Numbered from the stretch's first letter, positions 1 through 8,060 are shown. The stretch: 20,635 nucleotides of DNA from Alphaproteobacteria bacterium (GCA_020853455.1 JADYYV010000211.1:1-20635), one strand, 5' to 3'. Numbers and translations: made by a program. Notes: generated by a model from the sequence alone, not told the origin.

Positions 1-741
1 ACCATCCAGGCGAATTGTTTCGCCATTAATCAACGCATTGTCGACAATGTGCAGCGCAAGCTTGGCGAATTCTTCCGGTTTGCCGAGGCGTTTGGGGAAG
101 AGGGTTGTGGCAATCAGGCTGTCCTGTACTTCCTGCGGCATGGCGGTCAGCATGGGCGTGCCGATCAGGCCGGGGGCAATGGTGACGACGCGCACGCCGA
201 ACCGCGCCAGCTCGCGCGCGGCGGGCAGGGTCATGCCGACCACGCCGCCCTTGGATGCGGAATAAGCGGCCTGTCCGATTTGTCCTTCGTATGCGGCGAC
301 GGATGCCGTGTTGATGATCACGCCGCGCTCGCCGGTGTCATTCAATACATCCAGCGTGGACATTTCTGTTGCGGCCAGACGCAGCATGTTGAACGTGCCG
401 ATCAGGTTCACCGTGATGACCTTGGTGAAGAATCCCAGATCATGCGGGCCGTCCTTGCCCACTACGCGCCCGCCGGGGGCAATCCCCGCGCAGTTCATCA
501 GGATGCGCACCGGCCCGTGTGCGGCCTTCGCGCCGTCCAGCGCGGCTTTCGCCGATACTTCGCTGGTCACATCGCATTCAAACGCGACGCCGCCGATTTC
601 TTTCGCGACCGCATCGGCATTCGCCTTGTTAATGTCGAGCACGGCGACTTTCGCGCCTGCTTTTGCGAGATGACGCGCGGTTTCTGCGCCCATGCCGGAT
701 CCGCCGCCGGTAACAACCGCGGCCATGCCTTTAATTTCCAT
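1..741 (-). CDS. SDR family 3-hydroxyacyl-CoA dehydrogenase (HSD10-like), C-terminus cut by window edge
   Basis: This is a classical short-chain dehydrogenase; 247 codons are visible and no stop is reached before the window edge. Visible motifs are the nucleotide-binding TGGGSGMG (residues 11-18), Asp36 at the end of beta-2 (NAD preference), D57, NCAG (83-86), catalytic Ser147 and the YSASK pair Tyr160/Lys164. The stretch around NTASVAAYEGQIGQAAYSAS is characteristic of the HSD10 / type II 3-hydroxyacyl-CoA dehydrogenase group, which oxidises 3-hydroxyacyl-CoA or 2-methyl-3-hydroxybutyryl-CoA with NAD+ in fatty-acid or isoleucine degradation. The family usually ends shortly after LDG, so only a few residues should be missing. 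The ATG at 741 is preceded by GAAGGGA. It overlaps the end of the Sel1-repeat gene by 11 bp, so the two are probably co-transcribed. Exact substrate is inferred; the SDR fold is certain. Confidence 0.93.
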   Translation of the reverse strand, partial: MEIKGMAAVVTGGGSGMGAETARHLAKAGAKVAVLDINKANADAVAKEIGGVAFECDVTSEVSAKAALDGAKAAHGPVRILMNCAGIAPGGRVVGKDGPHDLGFFTKVITVNLIGTFNMLRLAATEMSTLDVLNDTGERGVIINTASVAAYEGQIGQAAYSASKGGVVGMTLPAARELARFGVRVVTIAPGLIGTPMLTAMPQEVQDSLIATTLFPKRLGKPEEFAKLALHIVDNALINGETIRLDG

Positions 742-1360
742 CGAGAGGGTCCCTTCTGTTTTCATGCCGCTTCATGCGCAGCATCAGTTTTTGAAACACG
801 TTTTGGATAAACAGCAGCTTCTGCGCCTTGAACGCCTCCAGCGCGTCCGCGCGCTCGGCCTCCGGTTTCGCGTCGATCTTCATCAAATCTTCCTGCAGCG
901 CATGAGCCAGCTGCTGCGCCTCCGGCTCCTGCGATTTGTTGTACCATTCCAGCGCGCCGTACGGGTCCTGCGCCACGCCGATGCCGCCCAGCGTGACCAT
1001 GCCCATCAGGGCCTGCGCGAATGAATCGCCCTTGTCGGCCGCGCGCCGCAGCCACATCGCGCCGCGCATCGGGTCTTTCGCCACGCCTTCGCCGGTGAAA
1101 TACAGCCGCGCCATGGTCAGCTGCGCCTTGGTGTCGCCGCCTTCCGCCGATTTGCGGAACCACGCGATCGCCGCGACCTGGTCTTCCGAAATGCCTTCGC
1201 CGCGCGACAGCTTGCGCGCCAGCGTGTATTGCGATCCCGCGTCGCCCAGCGCGGCCGATGCGCGCAGCTGGTCGGTCGCCGATGCCCAGTGCGTGTAATA
1301 AAACGCAGCCAGCATCAGCGCGGTCGAGATAAACAGCAGTGAATACATGAAACGCAACAT
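731..1360 (-). CDS. Sel1-repeat (TPR-like) protein with N-terminal membrane anchor or signal peptide
   Basis: The product is 209 aa. Residues 5-22 form a hydrophobic segment, a membrane anchor or uncleaved signal peptide. Three Sel1-like repeats follow at about residues 40-75, 76-111 and 112-147, each with the alternating Ala/Gly pattern (for example ARLYFTGEGVAKD, then GAMWLRRAADKGD). A charged, probably coiled-coil tail covers 148-185. Sel1 repeats make alpha-solenoid scaffolds for protein-protein interaction, often at the cell envelope; no catalytic residues are seen. I chose the ATG at 1360 because AAAGGC lies just upstream and the hydrophobic segment starts directly after it. A TTG at 1384 in frame would add eight residues. 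Its last 11 bp overlap the start of the downstream SDR gene, implying one operon. The binding partner cannot be told from sequence. Confidence 0.85.
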   Translation of the reverse strand: MLRFMYSLLFISTALMLAAFYYTHWASATDQLRASAALGDAGSQYTLARKLSRGEGISEDQVAAIAWFRKSAEGGDTKAQLTMARLYFTGEGVAKDPMRGAMWLRRAADKGDSFAQALMGMVTLGGIGVAQDPYGALEWYNKSQEPEAQQLAHALQEDLMKIDAKPEAERADALEAFKAQKLLFIQNVFQKLMLRMKRHENRRDPLDGN

Positions 1361-1406
1361 GCTGCCTTTATATAAGCCCCTCAAAACATAAGCAAATCAT
1401 AGCGCG

Positions 1407-1434
1407 TTGACATAACTTGCCATTCTGCTAACCT
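1407..1434 (+). promoter_or_regulatory. Candidate sigma-70 promoter for the 1480 gene
   Basis: A perfect -35 TTGACA (1407-1412) is followed after 16 bp by TAACCT (1429-1434). This would give a leader of about 40 nt before the ATG at 1480. The -10 match is only moderate. Confidence 0.4.
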
Positions 1435-1479
1435 CATAAAATCCAACAAGAAATTTATCAAGCGCGAAGGAATTCCGGC

Positions 1480-1923
1480 ATGGCGGCGGGCCCGAAAAAA
1501 CTGAAAATGGTCGAGGCGTTCGACAAGGCCGTCGGCATGCGCACGGGCGAACAGCAATCGGGCTACGAAAAAGTCGATGACATGCGCGTGGTCGAGCGTT
1601 ATTTCCATCCCATCCTGTGGGGCCGGTTCGAAGCCGCCGTCACGACGCAGTCGGTGACCACGACGCTCTACGATTTCAAATCCTTCACCGCGCATGTCAC
1701 CACCATGACGCTCGACAAAAGTTTTACGCTGCAGGGCGCGCCCTCGACCACCATCATCCCGTTCCGCGATTTCGACAACAAACAGGCGATCCGCGACGCG
1801 CATCAGGCGCTGACGCAACTGGGCGGCGAACCGCCGGCGCTGGAACAATTCTCCCTCGACGACGTCTCCACCAAAATCTCCCTCTCCGCCCCCAAAACGG
1901 CGCAGTTCGGGAAGAAGCCCTAG
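1480..1923 (+). CDS. Hypothetical protein, 147 aa
   Basis: I do not recognise this family. The product is soluble, with no signal peptide or membrane segment. The N-terminus is Lys-rich and the centre (about residues 40-95) is rich in Thr, Val and Phe and looks beta-stranded (for example HPILWGRFEAAVTTQSVTTT). A shorter helical segment with DNKQAIRDAHQAL follows. No Cys or catalytic signature is visible. The start is supported by GAAGGA about 8 nt upstream of the ATG. It is divergent from the Sel1 gene and convergent with the next small gene, so it is probably transcribed alone. The antisense strand is also open here but has no ribosome binding site and a low-complexity product, so I prefer the plus strand. 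Confidence 0.7.
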   Translation: MAAGPKKLKMVEAFDKAVGMRTGEQQSGYEKVDDMRVVERYFHPILWGRFEAAVTTQSVTTTLYDFKSFTAHVTTMTLDKSFTLQGAPSTTIIPFRDFDNKQAIRDAHQALTQLGGEPPALEQFSLDDVSTKISLSAPKTAQFGKKP

Positions 1924-2201
1924 GGCGCATACTTTTCTATTTTATCCTGCTGGCAGACGGGTTTGGACGCTTCCAGATATTCACGGATATACTCTTCAGC
2001 GCGTAATTTGGCTTTTGCGACATCTTCGTCGGACATTTTTGATTTTGTGTCTTTGGGAACATAAAAAAACGGCTGGTTTGGATACAAAGCGTGATGCCCG
2101 ACAGCCTGCCAAGCATAATGCTCAATGCTGCTCCCTGCGGCGGGATTCCATGGCGCAATAGGCATCAAGGAAAAAACCTTCTCCTTTTGCATTTCCAGCA
2201 T
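1920..2201 (-). CDS. Hypothetical protein, possibly a 5'-truncated remnant
   Basis: The frame stays open to 2249, but the codons upstream of 2201 come from a 26-bp tandem repeat and are unlikely to be native coding sequence. From the ATG at 2201 the product is 93 aa: a Trp/Tyr/Pro-rich start (IAPWNPAAGSSIEHYAW), then a charged helical tail containing KMSDEDVAKAKLRAEEYIREY. A strong AAAGGAGAAGG lies inside this frame at about 2180-2190, and a second ATG at 2165 (or a TTG just before it) may be the true start, giving about 81 aa. No family is recognised. The repeat at its 5' end suggests an insertion that removed or replaced the original start and promoter. The stop overlaps the 3' end of the convergent gene by 4 bp. 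Confidence 0.45.
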   Translation of the reverse strand: MLEMQKEKVFSLMPIAPWNPAAGSSIEHYAWQAVGHHALYPNQPFFYVPKDTKSKMSDEDVAKAKLRAEEYIREYLEASKPVCQQDKIEKYAP

Positions 2202-2203
2202 CA

Positions 2204-2255
2204 GGGAATCTGGGGACACACACCTATATGGGAATCTGGGGACACACACCTATAT
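2204..2255. repeat. Perfect 26-bp tandem duplication
   Basis: Two identical, abutting 26-bp copies occupy 2204-2229 and 2230-2255, each beginning GGGAATCTGGGGACACACAC and ending CTATAT. The core GGGGACACACACC resembles the GGGGACAGACACC-type repeats often found near REP-associated Y1 transposases. That link is from memory and is an inference; no transposase gene is in the window. Confidence 0.85.
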
Positions 2256-2276
2256 CGAGCGATTATCAAATTCACC

Positions 2277-2651
2277 TCAGCATTTCACGCCGCTTTTCTT
2301 TTCGCTGTAAAATACGAACAGCGCGAAGACGAAAAACAACGTGCCTATCGACGCGCCTGTCCAGTCGAAAGCGCCTTGGCGCAGTGTGGTGAAGAGGCCA
2401 AGCCCCCAGAACCCCGCGCCGAAGAAAAGATACATCGCGACTGCGTTCGAAATTTTCTTTTGTCCCGCACCGATGCCGTAAAGCTTCTTCGCTTTCGTCA
2501 TCATCTGGTGGCCTTCCTCGACCTCCTTTTCGCACTGCGCGGAACAGGAGGATCCTGCGGGGCTATCGCGGTGGCATGCGGCGCAAACGGCCTTGAAACA
2601 ATACTTGCAGACGGCAAGCGCGGCGGTTTCGGGATGGGTAAAGCAATGCAT
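2277..2651 (-). CDS. Membrane protein with N-terminal B-box-like zinc-binding module
   Basis: The product is 124 aa. The N-terminal 40 residues are Cys/His-rich: Cys3, His6, Cys15, Cys18, Cys23, Cys26, His27, Cys36 and Cys40, starting MHCFTHPETAALAVCKYC. This spacing resembles B-box or DnaJ-type zinc modules found on small bacterial membrane proteins, and would bind one or two Zn2+. Two hydrophobic segments follow at about residues 68-88 and 100-116, so the zinc module is probably cytoplasmic and tethered to the inner membrane. The ATG at 2651 is chosen because GAAGGA lies about 8 nt upstream and the zinc motif begins immediately; frame-open codons further upstream look non-coding. It is divergent from the exported protein at 2855. 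The partner or substrate is unknown. Confidence 0.8.
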   Translation of the reverse strand: MHCFTHPETAALAVCKYCFKAVCAACHRDSPAGSSCSAQCEKEVEEGHQMMTKAKKLYGIGAGQKKISNAVAMYLFFGAGFWGLGLFTTLRQGAFDWTGASIGTLFFVFALFVFYSEKKSGVKC

Positions 2652-2754
2652 GGGATGTCCTTCTTTTGCTGTCTCAAGCCTAACCCGTCTTTGCCCGACA
2701 AGAAACGGCAATGCTGACGTAAGGTAATTATTTGATTTTACTGGCTTATATCGC

Positions 2755-2767
2755 GCAACTATGTTGC
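2755..2767. promoter_or_regulatory. Small palindrome in a divergent intergenic region, possible operator
   Basis: GCAAC-TAT-GTTGC is a perfect 5-bp inverted repeat with a 3-bp spacer, lying between the divergent genes starting at 2651 (minus) and 2855 (plus). Short palindromes arise by chance, so an operator role is only a suggestion. Confidence 0.2.
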
Positions 2768-2778
2768 CATAAAACCGC

Positions 2779-2807
2779 TTGCCGGGAATCCGGATCGGGC
2801 ATATACC
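2779..2807 (+). promoter_or_regulatory. Candidate promoter for the 2855 exported protein
   Basis: TTGCCG (2779-2784) and TATACC (2802-2807) are separated by exactly 17 bp. The expected start of transcription near 2814 would give a leader of about 40 nt ending in a good GGAGG. Confidence 0.4.
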
Positions 2808-2854
2808 TTAGGCCACACCAAGAGCTTCTTATATAACGTGGAGGGTTTAAACCC

Positions 2855-3547
2855 ATGAAGAAACTGAAATCTCTTGCCCTGTCTTTTGCGCTCGCCGTGG
2901 GCGGCACTGTCGGGCTTGCGACCGCCGCCAATGCGCAGACCGTCGATGTCACCCAGACGCGCGGCGCGCAGACCGAACTGGTCACCAATAATTACATCGA
3001 TGCGGATGTCATCGCCTCCGTCTCGCAGCTGCCGCTGCTGCGCCAGAACACGTTTTACCGCGCGGGCATCGGCTTTATCTCGGCGGTTGTCGAGGAAACG
3101 GGCGAAAACGTCGGCGTCGAATTCCAGCTGCGCAACGGCTACAAAACGCCCGTGCGCGCCTACAACCTCGACGACGGGCTGGGCCTGCTGAATTTCAACA
3201 ACGCGAAAATGAACGCCTCGGCGCTGGAAAACCGCCTGGCCTTCAACGAAAACCAGACGCGTATCTATGCGCAGCTGTATCCCAGCTATATTTACACCGC
3301 GCCGCTGGCGCCCGTCATCCTGATCGGCCCGCAGCCGCGTTTCCGCCACCACGACAACCACCGCTGGCAGCAGCCGCTGATCGTGCCGCAGCATCCGCGC
3401 ATCATCATCAATCTGGGCGGCAACGACCACCGCCGTGACGACCATCGCGGCAATCGCGACGATCATCGCGGCAACTGGAATGGCAACCGCGGCGGCCACG
3501 ACCGCGACCGCGGCCACGACAGGGGGCCCGGCGGACATCGCCACTAA
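2855..3547 (+). CDS. Exported protein with His/Asp/Arg/Gly-rich C-terminal tail
   Basis: The product is 230 aa. It starts with a clear Sec signal peptide: MKKLKS, a hydrophobic core, then cleavage after ATAANA (about residue 27). The mature middle region (about 28-165) looks beta-rich, with alternating hydrophobic residues and few charges. The last 60 residues or so are low complexity, built from repeated DDHRGN and HDRDRG-like units with many His. Such tails can bind metal ions or polyanions in the periplasm, but this is inference. GGAGG precedes the ATG by about 10 nt. A 17-bp-spaced promoter lies upstream and a strong terminator directly downstream, so it forms a single-gene transcript. 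I do not recognise a named family. Confidence 0.82.
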   Translation: MKKLKSLALSFALAVGGTVGLATAANAQTVDVTQTRGAQTELVTNNYIDADVIASVSQLPLLRQNTFYRAGIGFISAVVEETGENVGVEFQLRNGYKTPVRAYNLDDGLGLLNFNNAKMNASALENRLAFNENQTRIYAQLYPSYIYTAPLAPVILIGPQPRFRHHDNHRWQQPLIVPQHPRIIINLGGNDHRRDDHRGNRDDHRGNWNGNRGGHDRDRGHDRGPGGHRH

Positions 3548-3564
3548 GCCCCGTTGATATTCTT

Positions 3565-3604
3565 AAAAAAGCGCGGCGTCAGAATTTGAACGCCGCGCTT
3601 TTTT
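3565..3604 (+). terminator. Rho-independent terminator after the 2855 gene
   Basis: Stem GCGCGGCGT (3571-3579) pairs perfectly with ACGCCGCGC (3590-3598), extended by an A-run on the 5' side and a T-run on the 3' side. The loop is 10 nt. The A-run makes it potentially bidirectional. Confidence 0.9.
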
Positions 3605-3624
3605 ATTGTAGTTTGAAGATATAC

Positions 3625-3701
3625 GTTTCCGTAGCTCAGCTGGATAGAGCATCAGTTTCCTAAACTGAGGGTCGCAGGTTCAAATCCCGCCGGAAACGCC
3701 A
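3625..3701 (+). tRNA. tRNA-Arg (anticodon CCT)
   Basis: This is a complete 77-nt cloverleaf. The acceptor stem GTTTCCG (3625-3631) pairs with CGGAAAC (3691-3697). The D arm carries AGCTCAGCTGGATAGAGC. The anticodon stem TCAGT/ACTGA encloses the loop TTCCTAA with anticodon CCT, reading AGG codons. The T arm contains GGTTCAAATCC. The discriminator base is G and the CCA end is encoded (3699-3701). It lies just after the terminator of the upstream gene, so it needs its own promoter, which I could not place with confidence. Confidence 0.96.
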
Positions 3702-3889
3702 TTTTCCCGATCGCCGGTTTCCTCTCTTGCGCGCCCGTTCCGTAATATGGCGGGTATTTTGCGCACGGCGTCATTTTGCAACGGATTTTTAATATTGGGA
3801 TATGTAGTGTAAAGGCAGAATGTGGGAATGCCGCTTGACATAACTTTTTTCGGGTTTTGCGGCAGGGAATTTCAGGGGGAGATTTTTAC

Positions 3890-6800
3890 ATGACGGCAAC
3901 TCCGGGCAATAACACGACCGTACCCGATCAAACGGGCACCGGCCACGATAACGACTGGAACGGCCTGATCCAGGGCGGTGCCTGGGATTTCGGCGGCGGC
4001 GCGCATGTACTGACCTACGCCTTCTACACCGACAGCTATTACACGACCGCGCAATGGAGCAACGCGCAGAAGGCGATCATGGCCGCCGCGCTCCAGACCT
4101 GGTCGGATGTCGCGGATATCAGCTTTGTCGAGATCGCGCCCGACGGCACCGACTACCTGTTCAGCAACGCCGACATGGCGATCACCTTCAGCGGCGATGC
4201 CGGCGGCGTGGTCGCGACCGGCGTGTTCCCCAACCATGATTTCGTCACAGACTATCTTTACAGCCAGCCCAGCGACGCGGCGCTCTATCCCAATCCCGAA
4301 GGCGACATCACGATCTTCGACCAGCATTTCGTGCTGGAAGAAGGCGGGTACAAGCCGGGGTCGTTCGGCTTTGCGACCTTCATCCATGAAATCGGCCATA
4401 CGCTGGGCCTGAAGCACGCCGACCTGTATCCCGGCGGTAACGGCCCCGACGACGGCGGCAACGGCCGCCCGCCGCTCGATCCCGCGAACCAGAACGGCTA
4501 CGATTCCATCATGAGCTATGACGGCCCGCAGGTCGTCGATTTCGGCGACGAGATCAATTTCCTGCGCGGGCACCAGGTCACGCCCATGCCGTTCGACATC
4601 CGCGTCATCCAGTATATCTACGGCGCGAACATGACGTTCCACACCGGCAACGACGTGTACGAACTGTCGCAGGACGGCAAAGTGCGCACGATCTGGGATG
4701 CCGGCGGGATCGACACCTTCGACGCGTCCAGGACCAACGCCGCCGTGCATATCGACCTGCGCGAAGGCGAGCTGACGCGCCACGGGGGCACCGAAGGCCT
4801 GTCGGCGACGGCGATCGCGTTCGACACGGTCATCGAAAACGCCATCGGCACGTTTTTCAACGACACGATCACCGGCAACGACGCCGACAACGTGCTGGAC
4901 GGCGGCACAGGCGGCGCCGACACCATGCGCGGCGGGCTTGGCAACGACACCTATTACGTGGATTCCCTGCTCGACGAGGTGAGCGAAAACCCCGGCGAGG
5001 GCACGGACAAGATTTTCAGCTCTGTTTCCTTCGACCTGCTGGCGCGCGCGCCCGACGTCGAAAACCTGACCCTGACGGGCAGCGCCATTCTGGGCTCCGG
5101 CACGGATGACGACAACACCATCATCGGCAACGCGTCCAAAAACACGCTGATCGGCCTGCTGGGCACCGATACGCTCGACGGCGGCGGCGGCGTCGATACG
5201 CTGGTGGGCGGCGACGGCGACGATACCTATTACGTCACCTCGACGGCCGCGCTGGTGCTTGAAAACGCGGGCGAGGGCAATGATACCGTCCACACCACGG
5301 TCACGCTCACGCTGGGCGCGGAGATTGAAAACCTTGTGATCGGGGGCACGACGACCGCGAATGCCACGGGCAACGCGCTTGCCAACAGCCTGACCGGCAA
5401 CAACCTCAAGAACGTCATCAGCGGCCTCGACAGCGACGACACGATCGCGGGCATGGGCGGCAACGACACGCTCGACGGCGGGCTCGACATGGATACGCTC
5501 GACGGCGGCGACGGCAACGACACCGTGAACGGCGGCGCGGGCGCCGACATCATGATCGGCGGCCTGGGCGACGACGTTTATATCGTCGATAACGCGCTCG
5601 ACACCATCACCGAAAACGCCTTCGAAGGCACGGACTGGGTGCAGTCTTCCATCAGCTATTCGCTGGCGGCGCCGTCGGCTGCGGGCGTGGAACGCCTGAC
5701 TCTGACCGGCACGGACGACATCGACGCGACCGGCAACGCGATCGCCAACACCCTGACCGGCAACGCGGGCAGCAACACGCTGGACGGCGGCGCGGGCGCG
5801 GACACCCTGCTGGGCGGCGCGGGTAACGACTTCTATGTCGTCGACAACGCGGGCGACAAGATCACCGACACCGGCGGCGTCGACACGATCCTGGCCAGCA
5901 TCACGTATTCCTTCATGGGCTATCTCTACCTCACTCCCGGCATTGAAAACGTCACGCTGATCGGCACGGACGACATCACGGCTTACGGCAGCGCCACCGC
6001 CAACGTGCTGACCGGCAACATCGGCAACAACACGCTCGACGGGCTGGGCGGCGCGGATACCATGATCGGCGGGCTTGGCAACGACACCTATATCGTGAAC
6101 GCTGCGGGCGACATCGTCTCCGAACTGGTGGGCGAGGGCAACGACACCGTCGTGTCCTCCGTCAACTGGACGCTGGACGCCAACACGGAAAACATCACGC
6201 TGACCGGCAGCGCCGCGCGCGCGACCGGCAATGCGGGCGACAACACGCTGGCCGGCAATGCGAGCGTGAACACGCTCGACGGCGGGCTTGGCAACGACAC
6301 CTATGTGATCGACGCGCGCGACATCATCGTCGATGCCGACGGCACCGATACCGTGAACGCGAACTTTACCTATACGCTCGTCAACGGCATGGAAAACCTG
6401 CAGCTGACCGGGACATCCAATATCAACGGCACCGGCAACGCGGCCGACAACACGGTCACCGGCAACAGCGGCAACAACACCCTTGCGGGCGGGCTTGGCA
6501 ACGAGACGCTGGCGGGCGGGCTTGGCAACGACACCTATATCGTGAACGACGCGCCCGAAAGCATCGTCGAAAACGCAGCCGAGGGCACCGATACCGTGCT
6601 GGCGACCGTCAGCCATACGCTGGCGGCCGAAGTTGAAAACCTCACCCTGCTGGGCAGCGCCGCGATCAACGCGACCGGCAATGCGGGCGACAACACGCTG
6701 ACCGGCAACAGCGCCGCCAACATTTTCGACGGCGGGCTTGGCGACGACACCTATGTGATCGACGCGCTGGATACCGTCGCGGTCGATACGGGCGGCGTCG

Positions 6801-8023
6801 ATACCATCGCCTATAACGGCAGCTACAGCATCGCGGGCCGCGCCGATCTTGAAGGCGTGAAGCTGCTGGGCACCGGCGCGTTCAACGCGACCGGGAATGC
6901 GGGCGACAACATCCTGACCGGCAACAGCGGCGTGAACACGCTGGACGGCGGCGCGGGCAACGACACCTATGTGATCGGCAAGACAGACGTGATCGTCGAT
7001 TCCTCCGGCACCGACACCGTGAAGGCCGATTTCAGCTACACCCTCGGCGCCAACATGGAAAACCTTGTGCTGACCGGCACGGGCGCGCTGAACGGCTTTG
7101 GCAACGCGTCGGCCAATACGCTGACCGGGAATGCGGGCAACAACACGCTCGACGGCCTGGGCGGCATCGACGCCTATATCGGCGGGCTTGGCAACGACGT
7201 TTACATCGTCGATAACAGCGCCGAAACGGTGACCGAACTGGCGGGGCAGGGCACGGATACCGTGCGCGCTTCCGTTTCCTTTACGCTGGGCGCCGATATC
7301 GAGCTGCTGGTGCTGACCGGCACGGGCAGTATCGACGGCACGGGCAATGCGGGCAACAACACGCTGACCGGCAACGCGGGCAGCAATACGCTCGACGGAG
7401 GCGCAGGTGCCGACAAAATGATCGGCGGCGCGGGCAACGACACCTATATCGTCGATGACGCGCTGGATACGGTGACCGACACCGCGGGCACCGATCATGT
7501 GATGTCGTCCGTCAGCTATACCATCGGCACGGGCATCGAAAACCTCACCCTCACGGGCGCCGGCAATGTCAACGCGACCGGCAGCACGACCGCCAATATC
7601 ATCACCGGCAATACGGGCGACAACTGGCTGCGCGGGCTGAACGGCAATGACACGCTGGACGGCGGCGACGGCAACGATACCCTCGACGGCGGCAACGGGC
7701 TCGATATCCTGACCGGCGGCCTGGGCGCGGATGTGTTCGATTTCAACGCCGTGCCTGCGCTCGGCGGCGCCGATACGATCACCGATTTCGTGTCGGGCCC
7801 CGGCAACGACGTGCTGGATATTTCCGACCTCCTGACCGGCTACACCGGCAACATCACCGATTACGTGCAGATCACGCAAAACGGCGGCGACACCATCGTC
7901 AGCGTGGATTCCAACGGGCTGAGCGGCGGGGTCAGCTTCCAGCTGCTGGCGACGCTCACGGGCGTCAACCTCGGCACCGACGAGGCGGCGCTGGTGCTCA
8001 GCGGCAATCTGGTCGTGACGTAA
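3890..8023 (+). CDS. Serralysin-like (M10B) metalloprotease with RTX-type repeats, type I secreted
   Basis: The product is 1377 aa. The N-terminal domain (about residues 1-240) carries the zinc site HEIGHTLGLKH (His166, Glu167, His170, His176) and the Met-turn SIMSYDG (Met208, Tyr210), the hallmarks of serralysin-type peptidases. A serralysin C-terminal-like region follows, then about eleven units of 68-121 aa. Each has GGxGxDT-type calcium-binding nonapeptides, a strand such as DTYIVDNALDT, and a landmark ENLTLTG. The last ~100 residues (GADVFDFNAV, then DTITDFVSGPGNDVLDISDL) match a C-terminal type I secretion target domain. There is no N-terminal signal peptide, as expected for type I export. 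ATG 3890 has AGGGGGAG 8 nt upstream; a TTG at 3857 is less likely. No ABC exporter, adaptor or TolC gene is nearby. It probably cleaves extracellular proteins or peptides; the repeats fold on binding Ca2+ outside the cell. Confidence 0.94.
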   Translation: MTATPGNNTTVPDQTGTGHDNDWNGLIQGGAWDFGGGAHVLTYAFYTDSYYTTAQWSNAQKAIMAAALQTWSDVADISFVEIAPDGTDYLFSNADMAITFSGDAGGVVATGVFPNHDFVTDYLYSQPSDAALYPNPEGDITIFDQHFVLEEGGYKPGSFGFATFIHEIGHTLGLKHADLYPGGNGPDDGGNGRPPLDPANQNGYDSIMSYDGPQVVDFGDEINFLRGHQVTPMPFDIRVIQYIYGANMTFHTGNDVYELSQDGKVRTIWDAGGIDTFDASRTNAAVHIDLREGELTRHGGTEGLSATAIAFDTVIENAIGTFFNDTITGNDADNVLDGGTGGADTMRGGLGNDTYYVDSLLDEVSENPGEGTDKIFSSVSFDLLARAPDVENLTLTGSAILGSGTDDDNTIIGNASKNTLIGLLGTDTLDGGGGVDTLVGGDGDDTYYVTSTAALVLENAGEGNDTVHTTVTLTLGAEIENLVIGGTTTANATGNALANSLTGNNLKNVISGLDSDDTIAGMGGNDTLDGGLDMDTLDGGDGNDTVNGGAGADIMIGGLGDDVYIVDNALDTITENAFEGTDWVQSSISYSLAAPSAAGVERLTLTGTDDIDATGNAIANTLTGNAGSNTLDGGAGADTLLGGAGNDFYVVDNAGDKITDTGGVDTILASITYSFMGYLYLTPGIENVTLIGTDDITAYGSATANVLTGNIGNNTLDGLGGADTMIGGLGNDTYIVNAAGDIVSELVGEGNDTVVSSVNWTLDANTENITLTGSAARATGNAGDNTLAGNASVNTLDGGLGNDTYVIDARDIIVDADGTDTVNANFTYTLVNGMENLQLTGTSNINGTGNAADNTVTGNSGNNTLAGGLGNETLAGGLGNDTYIVNDAPESIVENAAEGTDTVLATVSHTLAAEVENLTLLGSAAINATGNAGDNTLTGNSAANIFDGGLGDDTYVIDALDTVAVDTGGVDTIAYNGSYSIAGRADLEGVKLLGTGAFNATGNAGDNILTGNSGVNTLDGGAGNDTYVIGKTDVIVDSSGTDTVKADFSYTLGANMENLVLTGTGALNGFGNASANTLTGNAGNNTLDGLGGIDAYIGGLGNDVYIVDNSAETVTELAGQGTDTVRASVSFTLGADIELLVLTGTGSIDGTGNAGNNTLTGNAGSNTLDGGAGADKMIGGAGNDTYIVDDALDTVTDTAGTDHVMSSVSYTIGTGIENLTLTGAGNVNATGSTTANIITGNTGDNWLRGLNGNDTLDGGDGNDTLDGGNGLDILTGGLGADVFDFNAVPALGGADTITDFVSGPGNDVLDISDLLTGYTGNITDYVQITQNGGDTIVSVDSNGLSGGVSFQLLATLTGVNLGTDEAALVLSGNLVVT

Positions 8024-8060
8024 CGGCCGGGGCGCGGCCGCCCCGCGCCTGAAGCAAATA

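Noticed and set aside
49..810. A 253-codon plus-strand open frame at the left edge
   Set aside because: Antisense to the SDR gene, which has all catalytic motifs; the plus frame is His/Arg/Gly-rich and featureless.
1381..1848. A 155-codon minus-strand open frame opposite the 147-aa gene
   Set aside because: No Shine-Dalgarno, Arg/His/Phe-rich product and overlap with the divergent promoter region; the plus strand has a good ribosome binding site.
3625..3701. tRNA-Arg as an integration site for a mobile element carrying the protease
   Set aside because: No direct repeat of the tRNA 3' end was found further right and no integrase gene is present.
3835..3840. Perfect TTGACA upstream of the protease
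   Set aside because: No acceptable -10 lies 16-18 bp downstream (TGCGGC and neighbours), so I do not call it a promoter, although the longer string TTGACATAACTT also occurs at 1407.
4900..7720. CRISPR-like or minisatellite array
   Set aside because: The repeats are coding, diverged, of variable length (about 200-360 bp) and match RTX protein units; there are no identical short repeats with unique spacers.
3872..7879. A 1335-codon open frame antisense to the protease gene
   Set aside because: It mirrors the GC-rich, repetitive codon pattern of the sense gene; its product is low complexity (Val/Ala/Gly/Asp/Arg) and it has no domain or ribosome binding site, while the sense strand has clear protease motifs.
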